DNA of 64,000 nt. Source: Klenkia soli (GTDB taxonomy: Bacteria; Actinomycetota; Actinomycetes; Mycobacteriales; Geodermatophilaceae). Below, one piece after another: positions 53,824 to 62,820 of this stretch; position 1 is the first letter of the stretch, and each line of letters begins with the position of its first letter. The translations under genes and the position numbers were made by a program. Under the pieces are notes generated by a model, which was given only the letters and a program-made list of their open reading frames with translations, had not been told where the DNA came from and did not search any database. The stretch covers positions 169,485-233,484 of the forward strand of contig NZ_FNIR01000011.1 of assembly GCF_900103975.1 (NCBI RefSeq). Direction: 5' to 3'.

Positions 53824-54419
53824 GCGGTGGCCAGGGCGAACGCCCGGTGCATCGGCCCAGCCAGCTCGGGGGTGGCCGCTGCGTCGGTGAGCTCGCGGGC
53901 CCGCCGGGTCGACTCCTGGAAGGCGGGGTCGTCGTAGGTGGCCACCCAGCGCAGGTACGGGTGGCCCTCGGTTCCCCGCGCGGTGGCCGCCAGCCGGGCG
54001 CCGGTGTGCGCGTACACCCAGAAGCAGGGCAGCACGGCCGCGCAGCCCACCGGGTAGGGCTCGGTGGCGGCCGTGGCGACCAGGTAGGAGACGTAGGCCA
54101 GGCAGGTGGGGCTGTGCTCGGTGGCCCGCGGTCCCCCGCCCAGCAGCCCGAGCAGGTCGCCGTGCAGCTGGGTCTCGACCACCGCGGCGGTCTGCGCCGA
54201 GCCCGCCCAGAACGCCGCGGCCTGCGGGTCCGGGGCGCGGGCGGCCAGCAGGGCCAGGGCCTTCGCGTACCCAGCCAGGTAGAGGGCGTCCTGCTCCAGG
54301 TAGAACCGGAAGGCCGGGGCGGCCAGCGAGCCGTCGGCCAGCTCGGCCAGGAAGGGCAGGGCGTCGATCTCGTCGCGCAGCGCGGCGGTGCGGGCCCAGG
54401 CGTCGTCGGTGAAGCTCAC
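53742..54419 (-). CDS. tenA: TenA family thiaminase/aminopyrimidine hydrolase
   Basis: 225 aa all-helical protein. FRFYLEQDALYLAGYAKAL contains the YxxYxxQD-like active-site helix, then the catalytic Cys region PCFWVYAHTG and YDDPAFQESTRRAREL. It salvages thiamin breakdown products to HMP. GTG 54419 overlaps the thiD stop. It is the last gene of the thi operon, controlled by the TPP riboswitch at 56.7 kb. Confidence 0.93.
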   Translation of the reverse strand: MSFTDDAWARTAALRDEIDALPFLAELADGSLAAPAFRFYLEQDALYLAGYAKALALLAARAPDPQAAAFWAGSAQTAAVVETQLHGDLLGLLGGGPRATEHSPTCLAYVSYLVATAATEPYPVGCAAVLPCFWVYAHTGARLAATARGTEGHPYLRWVATYDDPAFQESTRRARELTDAAATPELAGPMHRAFALATAYERDFWASVPRQSGGSAGESAGSSPA

Positions 54420-55264
54420 AGCTCGCCCCACGCGTACGCGCCGTGCGACACCGGGCCGTTGCCCGACCCGACGTGCAGCTCGTCGGCGTGCAGCAGCGCC
54501 GCCTGCAGCACGTCCCGGGCCTGCTCGACCAGTGCCGGCCAGTCCGGCGCCACCCCGGTTGCGCCGGCCGTCGTGGCCTCCGCGGCGAGCGCCGCGGACA
54601 GCGTGCAGCCGGTGCCGTGGGTGTTCGAGGTGTCGACCAGCGGACGCCGGCTGAGGTGCACGGCCGTCGTCCCGTCCGGCTCCCGGACGGCGAGGACGTC
54701 GACGCTCTCGCCCAGGTCGCGGGCCAGGTGACCGCCCTTGACCAGCACCGCGCCCGGGCCGAGCGTGACCAGCGCCACGGCCTGGTCGCGCAGGTCGTCG
54801 ACGGTCCGCGCTGGTTCCACGTGCAACAACCGGGCCGCCTCGGGCACGTTCGGCGTCAGCAGGTCCGCGATCGGCAGCAGTGCCGTGCGGAGGGCGTCGA
54901 CCGCGTCGTCGTCGATCAGCTGGTCCCCGCTGGTCGCCACCATCACCGGGTCGACGACGAGCGGGCCGACCGACCGCCGCGACAGCACCTCGACGACGGC
55001 GTGCACCACGGCCGCCGAGCCGAGCATGCCGGTCTTGGCGGCGTGCACGGTGACGTCGTCGAGCAGGGTCTCGAGCTGCTGGGTGACGAAGGTGGCCGGC
55101 ACCGGGTGCACCCCGGTGACGCCGTGCGTGTTCTGCGCGGTGAGCCCGGTGAGCACCGCGGTGCCGTAGGTGGTGCGCCCGGCGAAGGTGGCCAGGTCGG
55201 CCTGGATGCCGGCCCCGCCGCTGGGGTCGGACCCGGCGATGGTCAGGGCGACCAGAGCGCTCAT
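54416..55264 (-). CDS. thiD: Hydroxymethylpyrimidine/phosphomethylpyrimidine kinase
   Basis: 282 aa ribokinase fold. [19 protein letters not shown] at the N-terminus and [16 protein letters not shown] (catalytic GTGC) at the C-terminus are diagnostic. It phosphorylates HMP twice for thiamin synthesis. It is coupled to thiE (4-bp overlap) and to tenA. A near-parS sequence with one mismatch (54814) lies inside. Confidence 0.95.
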   Translation of the reverse strand: MSALVALTIAGSDPSGGAGIQADLATFAGRTTYGTAVLTGLTAQNTHGVTGVHPVPATFVTQQLETLLDDVTVHAAKTGMLGSAAVVHAVVEVLSRRSVGPLVVDPVMVATSGDQLIDDDAVDALRTALLPIADLLTPNVPEAARLLHVEPARTVDDLRDQAVALVTLGPGAVLVKGGHLARDLGESVDVLAVREPDGTTAVHLSRRPLVDTSNTHGTGCTLSAALAAEATTAGATGVAPDWPALVEQARDVLQAALLHADELHVGSGNGPVSHGAYAWGEL

Positions 55265-55899
55265 CGGAGCTCCGCCCGCAGCTGCTCGGCGGCTGCCCGC
55301 GGGTCCCCCGCCGCGCAGATGTCGGAGACCACGCAGATGCCGTCGACCCCGGTCGCGGCGACGTCGGCGGCCCGGTCGGCGTGGATGCCGCCGATGGCCA
55401 CGGTCGTCGTCCCACCGGCCCCGCGGACCAGCTCGGCCAGGGCGTCGAGCCCCAGGGCGGCCGCGGCGTCGGGCTTGGTCGGGGTGGCCCACACCGGGCC
55501 CAGGCCGAGCAGGTCGACGGTGCCGGGCGGGAGGTCGCGGGCGGCGGCCAGCTCGGCGGGAGTGCCCACGGACAGCCCGAGGTGCAGCTGCGGGGCCAGT
55601 GCCCGCACCTCGGCGACCGGGAGGTCGGACTGGCCCACGTGCACCCCGTCCGCCCCGGCCAGCAGCGCGACGTCCAGGGCGTCGTCCACGACGACCGCCA
55701 CCCCGGGCCGGTCGGCCAAGGTCTGCTGCACCGCCCGGGTCAGGGCCAGCAGGTCGCGCCGGGAGGCGGTCTTGTCCCGCACCTGGACGGCGGTCACCCC
55801 GCCCGCGACCGCGGCGGCCACCACCTCGGGCACCGACCGTGGTGCGCACAGCACGGTGTCGGTGACCAGGTAGAGGGTGGGGTCCAGCCGGCGGGTCAT
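55261..55899 (-). CDS. thiE: Thiamine-phosphate synthase
   Basis: 212 aa TIM barrel. Conserved segments: [61 protein letters not shown] and AIGGI. It joins HMP-PP and thiazole phosphate to thiamin phosphate. ATG 55899 overlaps the thiM stop (ATGA). Confidence 0.95.
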   Translation of the reverse strand: MTRRLDPTLYLVTDTVLCAPRSVPEVVAAAVAGGVTAVQVRDKTASRRDLLALTRAVQQTLADRPGVAVVVDDALDVALLAGADGVHVGQSDLPVAEVRALAPQLHLGLSVGTPAELAAARDLPPGTVDLLGLGPVWATPTKPDAAAALGLDALAELVRGAGGTTTVAIGGIHADRAADVAATGVDGICVVSDICAAGDPRAAAEQLRAELR

Positions 55900-56702
55900 G
55901 CCTGGTCCCGGACGTCGGCATCGGCGAGGTCGTCGGGGCCGACCGCGTCGAGGGCGTCCAGCCAGGCGATCGCGAACGAGCCCGGGCCGGTGCACACCGC
56001 CGCCGCCCGCTCGGCGGCCAGCGCGACGTGGGCGTGGGCGGCCACCGCGCCCCACAGGTTCGAGCCGGTCGCGGCGACGTAGGCCGCGGTGAGCGCACCG
56101 AGGGCGCAGCCGGCGCCGGTCGTGCGCGTGAGCAGGAGGTGGCCGCCGCCGACGCGGACGGTGCGGGTGCCGTCGGTGACCAGGTCCACCTCGCCGCTGA
56201 CCGCGACCACGCCGCCGGTGCGCCGCGCGAGGTCGCCGGCGGCCGCCGCGGCGTCGTCCACCCCGCTGGTGCTGTCGGTGCCGCGCCCGCCGGCCCCGGC
56301 GCCGGCCAGCGCGATGACCTCCGAGGCGTTGCCGCGGACGACGTCCGGGCGGTGGTCGAGCAGCTCGGCCGCCAGCCGGGTGCGGTAGCCGAGCGCACCG
56401 ACCGCGACCGGGTCGAGCACCCAGGGCCGGGCGTCGGCGGACGCCCGGCCGGCGGCGGCGCGCATGGCCTCGGCCGTGCGGGCGTTCAGCGTGCCGACGT
56501 TGACCAGCACGGCGCTGGCGATGCCGGCGAACTCCGCGGCCTCCTCGGGGGCGTCCACCATGGCCGGGGACGCGCCGACGGCCAGCAGGGCGTTGGCCGT
56601 GATGGTCTGCACCACCGTGTTGGTCAGGCAGTGCACCAGGGGCCGGGTCTGCGTCAGGGCCGCCCGGGCGGCCATCAACGATGCGGTCGTGGAACGGCTC
56701 AT
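55896..56702 (-). CDS. thiM: Hydroxyethylthiazole kinase
   Basis: 268 aa. [29 protein letters not shown] at the start and [15 protein letters not shown] (catalytic GAGC) near 200 identify ThiM. It phosphorylates the thiazole alcohol. It is the first gene of thiM-thiE-thiD-tenA, with a TPP riboswitch covering its ribosome site. Confidence 0.95.
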   Translation of the reverse strand: MSRSTTASLMAARAALTQTRPLVHCLTNTVVQTITANALLAVGASPAMVDAPEEAAEFAGIASAVLVNVGTLNARTAEAMRAAAGRASADARPWVLDPVAVGALGYRTRLAAELLDHRPDVVRGNASEVIALAGAGAGGRGTDSTSGVDDAAAAAGDLARRTGGVVAVSGEVDLVTDGTRTVRVGGGHLLLTRTTGAGCALGALTAAYVAATGSNLWGAVAAHAHVALAAERAAAVCTGPGSFAIAWLDALDAVGPDDLADADVRDQA

Positions 56703-56706
56703 GCCG

Positions 56707-56784
56707 CGACATCCCTTCGCCAGTACGAACTGGAGCAGGTTCGACGGGTGTCATCTCAGCCCCCGGATGGGGCACCCCGTGCCG
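56707..56784 (-). promoter_or_regulatory. TPP riboswitch (THI element)
   Basis: On the minus strand: P1 CGGCA, GGGGTGCC, CTGAGATGACACCCG, GAACCTGCTCCAG, then CTGGCGAAGGGA and P1' TGTCG. The CTGAGA and AAGGGA cores are exact. AAGGGA doubles as the thiM ribosome site 9 nt before ATG, so control is probably by translation. Confidence 0.95.
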
Positions 56785-56906
56785 CTCCCGATCCTGGCAC
56801 GGTTCGCCTGATCGGGTGAGCCCGGTGGTGGTTCCGGCACCCGCCTTGCTCGCATCGGTCGCGCTCTGTGAGGCTGGGCGCCCGCAGCCCGCCCGGGAGG
56901 AGCCCG

Positions 56907-57452
56907 TTGGACCCCGTCTCGATCGCGTTCCTCGCCGTGGGCGGCGTCGGTGTCGGCGTGCTGCTGCTCGCGCTGCTGGGCGGGGAGATCGGGCACCTCG
57001 GCCACCCCGACGCCGACGGCCCGTTCTCGTTGCCGGCGATCGCGGCGTTCGTCGGCGGCGTGGGCTTCGGCGGGGCGGCCGCCTCGGCGCTGCTGCCCCC
57101 GCTGCCCGGTGCCGTCACCGTGCTGGTGTGCCTGCTGGTCGGGGTGGTGGTCGCGCTCCCGCTGGCGGCCGGCGCGGTCAAGCTGGCGAGCGGCCTGCGG
57201 GACATGAACACCTCGCCCACGCTCAGCAGCGGTGATCTGCTCGGCACCCAGGGCGTGGTGGTCTCCGCCGTCCCGGCCGGCGGGTTCGGCGAGGTGCGGC
57301 TCTCGGTGCACGGCCAGCAGCTGAAGTACGCCGCGCGCAGCGAGGTCCCGCTGCCCGCCGGCACCCCCGTCTACGTCGTCGACACCCCGTCGCCGACCTC
57401 GGTGGAGGTCGTCTCGACCGCACCGGAACCGTCTGGAGGCCCCACCCCGTGA
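56907..57452 (+). CDS. NfeD-like membrane protein
   Basis: 181 aa from TTG 56907 (GGGAGGAG upstream). Three hydrophobic helices (about 5-27, 41-64, 68-90) are followed by an OB-fold NfeD domain (about 105-170: [40 protein letters not shown]). NfeD partners of flotillins form membrane assemblies. It is coupled to the flotillin gene by GTGA overlap. Confidence 0.85.
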   Translation: MDPVSIAFLAVGGVGVGVLLLALLGGEIGHLGHPDADGPFSLPAIAAFVGGVGFGGAAASALLPPLPGAVTVLVCLLVGVVVALPLAAGAVKLASGLRDMNTSPTLSSGDLLGTQGVVVSAVPAGGFGEVRLSVHGQQLKYAARSEVPLPAGTPVYVVDTPSPTSVEVVSTAPEPSGGPTP

Positions 57453-58960
57453 CCCTGCTCATCGCGATCGGCGGCATCGCCGTCCTCGTCGTCCTGCTCG
57501 TGCTCCTGGTGCTCTCGCGGATCAAGGTGGCCGGGCCCAACCAGGCCTTCCTGGTGACCGGGCGGCAGGGCCGGTCGGTCACCGGCGCCGACGGCTCGGT
57601 CAGCCGGGACATGAGCGGCCAGAAGGTCGTGATGGGCGCCAGCATCTTCGTGCTGCCCGTCGTGCAGAAGCTGCACACCCTCGACCTCTCCAGCCGGCGC
57701 ATCCCGGTCGGGATCCGGGGCGCGGTGAGCAAGCAGGGCGTCAAGTGCGACCTCGAGGGCGTCGCGATCGTCAAGGTCGGCGGCAACGAGGCCTCGATCC
57801 GGGCCGCCGCCCAGCGCTTCCTGCAGCAGCAGGCCGGCATCGACACCTTCACCTCGGAGGTGCTCGCCGGCGCGCTGCGCTCGATCGTCGGCCGGCTGAC
57901 GATCGAGGAGATCATCCGCGACCGCGCCGCGTTCGCCTCCGCCGTCGCCGAGGAGGCCGAGTCCTCGCTGACCGGCCAGGGTCTGGTGCTGGACACCTTC
58001 CAGCTGCAGGACATCCAGGCCGAGGGCACCTACCTGGCCGACCTGGGCCGCCCCGAGGCCGCCCGCGTGCTCAAGGAGGCCTCGATCGCCGAGGCCCGCG
58101 CCCGCCAGGCCGCCCAGCAGGAGCAGCTCCTCGCCGACGAGGCGATCGCGGTCTCCCAGCGGCAGCTGGCGCTCAAGCAGGCCGAGATCGACGCCGAGAT
58201 CGACGCCGCCAAGGCCCGCGCCGCCGCGGCCGGCCCGCTGGCGCAGGCCGCGCAGGACCAGCAGGTGCTCGCCGAGCAGGAGAAGGTCGCCGAGCGCACG
58301 GCGACGCTGACCCAGGCCCAGCTGGACACCCAGGTGCGCCGGCCGGCCGACGCCGAGCGGTACCGGGTCGAGCAGGAGGCCGAGGGCCGCAAGAACTCGA
58401 AGATCCTCACCGCCGAGGCCGACCGGCAGGCCACCATCGCCGGCGCCCAGGCCGCGGCCGAGCAGGCCAAGCTCTCCGGTGAGGGCGAGCGGGCCCGCCG
58501 GTCGGCCCTCGCCGAGGCCGAGGCCATCGAGGGCGCCAAGCGCGGTGAGGCCGAGAAGCTGCGCCGCCAGGCCATCGCCGACGCCGTCGAGCGCGAGGGC
58601 TCGGCCGAGGCCGCCGCGATCCTGGCCAAGGGCAAGGCCGAGGCCGAGTCGATGGACGCCCGCTCGCAGGCGTTCAGCACCTACGGCGAGGCCGCGATCC
58701 TGGACCTGCTGGTCAAGGTGCTGCCCGAGGTCGTCGCCGCGGCGGCCGCGCCGCTGTCCAGCGTGGACAAGATGACCGTGATCAGCGCCGACGGCCCGGG
58801 GTCGCTGTCCCGGTCGGTGGCCTCGAACGTGGCGCAGGGCCTGCAGCTGTCCGGCGACCTGACGGGGATCGACATGGCCGCCATGCTCAAGCGGCTGTCC
58901 GGCGCGGCGGCCGATCACGTCGGGGACGGCGTGACCCGGGTTCCGGTCGACGGCGCGTGA
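57449..58960 (+). CDS. floT: Flotillin-like SPFH membrane protein
   Basis: 503 aa. An N-terminal TM helix (2-24) is followed by the SPFH domain (about 28-200: AFLVTGRQG..., VVMGASIFVLPVVQKLHTLDLSSRRIP). A very long Ala/Glu coiled coil with EA repeats (about 200-430) and a C-terminal segment (AAILDLLVKVLPEVVAAAAAPL) complete the flotillin layout. It organises membrane microdomains. It is co-transcribed with nfeD and the GNAT gene. Confidence 0.92.
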   Translation: MTLLIAIGGIAVLVVLLVLLVLSRIKVAGPNQAFLVTGRQGRSVTGADGSVSRDMSGQKVVMGASIFVLPVVQKLHTLDLSSRRIPVGIRGAVSKQGVKCDLEGVAIVKVGGNEASIRAAAQRFLQQQAGIDTFTSEVLAGALRSIVGRLTIEEIIRDRAAFASAVAEEAESSLTGQGLVLDTFQLQDIQAEGTYLADLGRPEAARVLKEASIAEARARQAAQQEQLLADEAIAVSQRQLALKQAEIDAEIDAAKARAAAAGPLAQAAQDQQVLAEQEKVAERTATLTQAQLDTQVRRPADAERYRVEQEAEGRKNSKILTAEADRQATIAGAQAAAEQAKLSGEGERARRSALAEAEAIEGAKRGEAEKLRRQAIADAVEREGSAEAAAILAKGKAEAESMDARSQAFSTYGEAAILDLLVKVLPEVVAAAAAPLSSVDKMTVISADGPGSLSRSVASNVAQGLQLSGDLTGIDMAAMLKRLSGAAADHVGDGVTRVPVDGA

Positions 58961-59385
58961 TCGTCGAGAAGCGGTTCGCCGAGCTGACCCCGGTCGAGCT
59001 GTACGGGCTGCTCAAGCTGCGGGTCGACGTGTTCGTGGTCGAGCAGTCCTGCCCCTACCCCGAGCTGGACGGGCGGGACACCGAGCCCGGCACGGTCCAC
59101 GTCTGGGTCGCCGAGGACGGCGTCCCGGTCTCCTGCATCCGGGTGCTGGACAACGGCGAGGACCGGGCCATCGGGCGGGTCGCCACCGCGGCGTCGGCCC
59201 GTGGCCGGGGGCTCTCGGCCCAGCTGGTCAGCCGCGGGCTGGAGCTGTGCGCCGGCCGCACGGTCGACATCGGCGCCCAGGCCTACCTGGAGGCCTGGTA
59301 CGGCCGGTTCGGGTTCGTGCGCTCGGGCCCGGACTACGTGGAGGACGGCATCCCCCACCTGCCCATGCGGATGACCGCTCGCTAG
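58957..59385 (+). CDS. ElaA-type GNAT acetyltransferase
   Basis: 142 aa. ELTPVELYGLLKLRVDVFVVEQSCPYPELDGRD is the ElaA signature. IGRVATAASARGRGLSAQLV is the acetyl-CoA loop (RGxGLxxxLV). The acceptor is unknown. GTG 58957 overlaps the flotillin stop, and its end overlaps the convergent helicase stop by 4 bp. Confidence 0.92.
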   Translation: MIVEKRFAELTPVELYGLLKLRVDVFVVEQSCPYPELDGRDTEPGTVHVWVAEDGVPVSCIRVLDNGEDRAIGRVATAASARGRGLSAQLVSRGLELCAGRTVDIGAQAYLEAWYGRFGFVRSGPDYVEDGIPHLPMRMTAR

Positions 59386-61118
59386 TCCGCGCCGGTGAGG
59401 CTGGCCGGGGGGAGCCAGTCGGCGTCGAGCAGCTCGGCGATCTGCTGCAGGCCCGCGGTGTCGCCGCCGGCGGTCGAGCCGGTGACCGCCAGCCGCTCGA
59501 CCATCACCTTGGCCACCTGCTCCTCGACGGTGTCCTCGGCGAACGCGATCCGCCACGGCGACACCTGGTGGTCGCGGTGGGTGCGGCCGGTGACCTGCCG
59601 GGCGCCGATGCCGGAGAACCGCGGCTGGTGGAACAGCCCCACCCGCGGTGCGGTGGACGCCGTCCGACCGCCCGGGAGCTGCTCGCCGGCGTGCAGGCTG
59701 ATCGAGGCGGTCACGGTGAACACGCACACCCGCGACTCCCCGGTCTGGAAGCGCAGCCGCTCGGCCTCGACGTCGAACCGGTCGCGGCCGTAGATGCCCG
59801 ACACCGGCACCCCGGCGTCGAGCAGCGCCTGCCGGATGGGGTCGGCGGCGGTCTCGACGAACTCCACCGACACCGCGACCTGCCGGTCGGCCTCGACCTG
59901 GGCCTTCACCCAGTCGACGGTCGCGGCGACCCGGATCAGCCCGGCCTTCTGCCGGAACCGCAGCAGCGCGGCGCGGCCCCGTGCGGTCTGCTTCGCCCGC
60001 CGGGCGAGCTGCATCTCGGCCCGGAACTCCTGCCAGCCGCCCTCGTACTGGGCCCTCTCGGCGGGGGTCAGCGCCACCGGCGTGCCGGTGACCTGCACCT
60101 GACCCCACGGCGCCGGCCGGTGCAGGGTGGACGGCGGGTCGGTGTCGGTCAGCCACCCCCGCAGCGCGGCGAGGTCGGCGCGGCGCTCGTCGGGGTCCTC
60201 GGTCCAGGTGCTGCCGTAGCGGCCGCGTTCCACGTGGAACCCGTGCTCGGCGAGCTTGGTCGGCAGGTCGGACCACGCGCGCAGCGGCTCGTCGTGCAGC
60301 TGGGCCAGGTGCGGGGCCAGGTAGGGCAGCTCCAGCGGAGAGTGCGCCGGGGTGGCGGTGGCCAGCAGCACGAACGGGGCGTCCTTCACCCGACCGGAGC
60401 CCGAGACCGCCTTCCAGTGCTTCCACCGCTGGGTCGTGGTGTGCCTGACCATGTGCGCCTCGTCGGCCACCACGACGTCGAACCGCAGGTCGCGCACCTT
60501 GGCCAGGCGATCCCAGGTGGTCACGCACCAGCGCAGGTCGCCGGCCCCGAACGCGGTGATCGACCGGGTCCAGTGCGGCACGGTGATGGCGGCCGGCCGG
60601 TCGGCCACCACCAGCACGGTGCGGGCCCCGCGGCGGGCCGCGATCTGCTGCACGGCCAGGACCGCGGTGCCGGTCTTGCCCACCCCGGGGTCGTCGCCCA
60701 GCAGGAACATGCGTCCGCCGGCGGCCTCGTGCGCCGCGATGGCCGCCGCCCCGCTGACCTGCTCGGCGCGCGGGGTCATCCGGTGCCCGGCCGGCACCGG
60801 ACGCGGGGTCGCGTTGAGCTCGTCCTCGAGGAACCGCTCGAACGTGTACGGCCCGGGCACGTAGGGCGCGAGCTCGGGCGGCGGGGTGGCCCCGACCCAG
60901 ACGTGGGCCTGCAGCTCCTTGTCCCACACCGCGCCGGGGGCCGGGGCCCGGAACGGCACCGCGAGCACCCACACCCGCTCCCCCGACCCGGCGACCGGCC
61001 GCGCCCCCTCCGGGGCCGCCGTGCGAGGCGCTGACTTCCGGGGTGCTGCCTTGCGGGGTGCCGCCGTGCGGGGCGCGGCTCCCCGGGTCGTGGTGGCGCG
61101 ACGGCGGCGACCGGGCAC
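59382..61118 (-). CDS. SNF2/SSL2-like superfamily 2 helicase
   Basis: 578 aa. A basic Ala/Pro/Arg repeat tail (1-40, TAAPRKAAPRKSAPR type) precedes a helicase core: Walker A LLGDDPGVGKTGTA (near 137), DEAH box VVADEAHMVRH, motif III LLATATPAHS, and C-terminal motifs FHQPRFSGIGARQVTGRTHR (QxxGRxxR). Small stand-alone proteins of this kind are common in actinophages, but no phage genes flank it. It has a GAGGAG ribosome site before GTG 61118. It contains a parS site at 60227. Confidence 0.85.
   Translation of the reverse strand: MPGRRRRATTTRGAAPRTAAPRKAAPRKSAPRTAAPEGARPVAGSGERVWVLAVPFRAPAPGAVWDKELQAHVWVGATPPPELAPYVPGPYTFERFLEDELNATPRPVPAGHRMTPRAEQVSGAAAIAAHEAAGGRMFLLGDDPGVGKTGTAVLAVQQIAARRGARTVLVVADRPAAITVPHWTRSITAFGAGDLRWCVTTWDRLAKVRDLRFDVVVADEAHMVRHTTTQRWKHWKAVSGSGRVKDAPFVLLATATPAHSPLELPYLAPHLAQLHDEPLRAWSDLPTKLAEHGFHVERGRYGSTWTEDPDERRADLAALRGWLTDTDPPSTLHRPAPWGQVQVTGTPVALTPAERAQYEGGWQEFRAEMQLARRAKQTARGRAALLRFRQKAGLIRVAATVDWVKAQVEADRQVAVSVEFVETAADPIRQALLDAGVPVSGIYGRDRFDVEAERLRFQTGESRVCVFTVTASISLHAGEQLPGGRTASTAPRVGLFHQPRFSGIGARQVTGRTHRDHQVSPWRIAFAEDTVEEQVAKVMVERLAVTGSTAGGDTAGLQQIAELLDADWLPPASLTGAD
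60227..60240. other. parS: parS site inside the helicase gene
   Basis: GTTCCACGTGGAAC is a perfect palindrome about 46 kb from parAB, the outermost one seen. Confidence 0.75.
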
Positions 61119-61189
61119 GGGACTCCTCAGCAGGGGCGGGGACGGACCCGGCCGACGCTAGGCGAGGGGTACGACGTCCCCGGGGAGGC

Positions 61190-61909
61190 TCAGGCGGCCA
61201 GCGACGCGGCGAGCCGGTGCGCCCCGGCCGTGGCGAGCACCGCACCCAGCGACCGGGCGGGGTCCAGCTCGCCCTCGGCCAGGTCGGCCGACGGCACGCC
61301 GACCAGGTCGGTGAACGCCTGGCCGGCCCGTGCGGCCTCGGCGGCGTCCAGCTCGGGGTGGAACTGGACGCCGGCGACCCGGGCGCCCAGCGTGAAGCCC
61401 TGCACGCGGGTGACGTTGCCGGTCCAGGTGAGCTGCACGCCCGGCGTCCGCAGGTAGGCCTCGGGGACCTGCTGCACGTGCGCGGTGGCCACGTGCAGGT
61501 CGGGGACGTGCAGGTCGGGGAGGTCGAGGCCGTGCAGCGTCGCCGTCCCGACCTCGCCGCCGCCGGGCACGGGCTCCGGGAGCACGCCGCCGCTGACCGC
61601 CGCGATCATCTGGGCGCCGAGGCAGATCCCCAGGACGCAGGCCCGGCCGCCCTCGGCCGCCCCGATCCCGGCGCGGACCGCGTCCAGCCGGTCGGCCATC
61701 GCGGCGGTGCCGGAGCCCACCGGCTCGAGGCCGCCGCTGAAGACGTGCAGGACGTCGAGCCGGCCCTGGTGCTCGGCCGCCGGGTCCCCCCACGGGACGA
61801 CGTCGACCTGCCAGCCCATCCGCACCAGCAGGTCGGCGACCGGCTCGCCCCACCCGACGGAGGGCCACGCCGTGCCGCTGCCCGCCCAGACCACCGCCTG
61901 TCCGCTCAT
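61190..61909 (-). CDS. Class I glutamine amidotransferase-like protein
   Basis: 239 aa. The nucleophile elbow is CVLGICLGAQMIAAVSGG (Cys of GxCxGxQ) and the His-Glu pair GVQFHPELD. It is a GMP-synthase-type amidotransferase domain without a partner domain. It probably acts with a separate synthetase; the divergent ATP-grasp gene is a candidate by position only. ATG 61909 was chosen; an upstream GTG in the same frame gives a 16-residue extension. Confidence 0.85.
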   Translation of the reverse strand: MSGQAVVWAGSGTAWPSVGWGEPVADLLVRMGWQVDVVPWGDPAAEHQGRLDVLHVFSGGLEPVGSGTAAMADRLDAVRAGIGAAEGGRACVLGICLGAQMIAAVSGGVLPEPVPGGGEVGTATLHGLDLPDLHVPDLHVATAHVQQVPEAYLRTPGVQLTWTGNVTRVQGFTLGARVAGVQFHPELDAAEAARAGQAFTDLVGVPSADLAEGELDPARSLGAVLATAGAHRLAASLAA

Positions 61910-61980
61910 CACCGGGACACTGTGGGGGCAGCCCCGACCGCCACCGGGCGACGACACGGGATCACCGCACCGGGTGCCGT

Positions 61981-61986
61981 CACACT
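61981..61986 (+). promoter_or_regulatory. Leaderless -10-like box for the ATP-grasp gene
   Basis: CACACT ends 6 nt before GTG 61993. Confidence 0.45.
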
Positions 61987-61992
61987 GGTCCC

Positions 61993-62820
61993 GTGCTGCT
62001 CCTCCTGCCCCGTGATCCGCTCGCGCCCCGCCGGGTGGACGGGCACTTCGCGCCCGAGGCGGCCGCGGCCCGGGAGCTGGGGCTGCCCACGGCGCTGGTG
62101 GACCACGACGAGCTGACCCGCCTGGACGGCGACCCCGCCCGGGCCGTGCGGGGTGTCCCGGCCGACGGGGACGCCGTCTACCGCGGCTGGATGCTGCGGT
62201 CCGAGCAGTACGCCGCGATGGCCGGGGCGCTGGCTGACCGCGACGTCGTGCTGCGCACCTCGGCGGAGCAGTACCGCACCGCGCACGAGCTGCCCGGCTG
62301 GTACGCGGCGCTCGCGGGGGTGACCCCGGAGTCGCGCTGGGACACCGACGGCGACCCGGCGTGGCTGGGCAGCGGCGGCGCGGTGCTGCGCGACCACAGC
62401 AAGTCGCTGAAGCACTCGTGGCACGAGGCCTGCTTCGTCCCGGACGTCACCGACGTCGTGGCCGCCCGGCGGGTGCGCGACCGGTTCCTGGAGCTGCGCG
62501 GCGAGGACCTCGTGGGCTCGGTGGTCGTGCGCCGGTTCGAGTCGTTCACCGGTCCCGAGGCGCGCACCTGGTGGGTCGACGGCCGCTGCGCCCTGGTCAC
62601 CGCGCACCCGGACACCCCGGGCGAGGTGCCGGCCGGTGCCGACCTGGACCTCGCGGCCGAGGGCGTCGCAGCGCTGGGTCTGCCCTTCGTCACCGTCGAC
62701 CTGGTGGCCCGGACCGACGGCGCCTGGCGGGTGGTCGAGCTGGGCGACGGCCAGGTCAGCGACCGACCGGTCAGCTCCCCCGCGGCCGACCTGCTCACCG
62801 CCCTGGCCGGCGCCCGGTGA
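61993..62820 (+). CDS. ATP-grasp domain protein
   Basis: 275 aa. It resembles the ATP-grasp family: SKSLKHSWHEACFVPD and VVVRRFESFTG in the ATP-binding part and VVELGDGQVSDRP at the metal site (E-x-G-D/N). The N-terminal third (FAPEAAAARELGLPTALVDH, DAVYRGWMLRSEQYAAMAGAL) is the pre-ATP-grasp region of this group. It probably ligates a carboxylate to an amine or thiol; the substrate is unknown. Its stop overlaps the hydrolase start (GTGA). Confidence 0.82.
   Translation: MLLLLPRDPLAPRRVDGHFAPEAAAARELGLPTALVDHDELTRLDGDPARAVRGVPADGDAVYRGWMLRSEQYAAMAGALADRDVVLRTSAEQYRTAHELPGWYAALAGVTPESRWDTDGDPAWLGSGGAVLRDHSKSLKHSWHEACFVPDVTDVVAARRVRDRFLELRGEDLVGSVVVRRFESFTGPEARTWWVDGRCALVTAHPDTPGEVPAGADLDLAAEGVAALGLPFVTVDLVARTDGAWRVVELGDGQVSDRPVSSPAADLLTALAGAR

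Noticed and set aside
54814..54827. GTTCCACGTGCAAC in thiD as a sixth parS
   Set aside because: It has one mismatch in the core half-site (GTGCAA for GTGGAA), while all other sites keep GTGGAAC. It is possibly a weak or decayed site.
59382..61118. A prophage remnant around the SNF2-like helicase
   Set aside because: No integrase, capsid, lysis or attachment-site features lie nearby, and codon use matches the surroundings.
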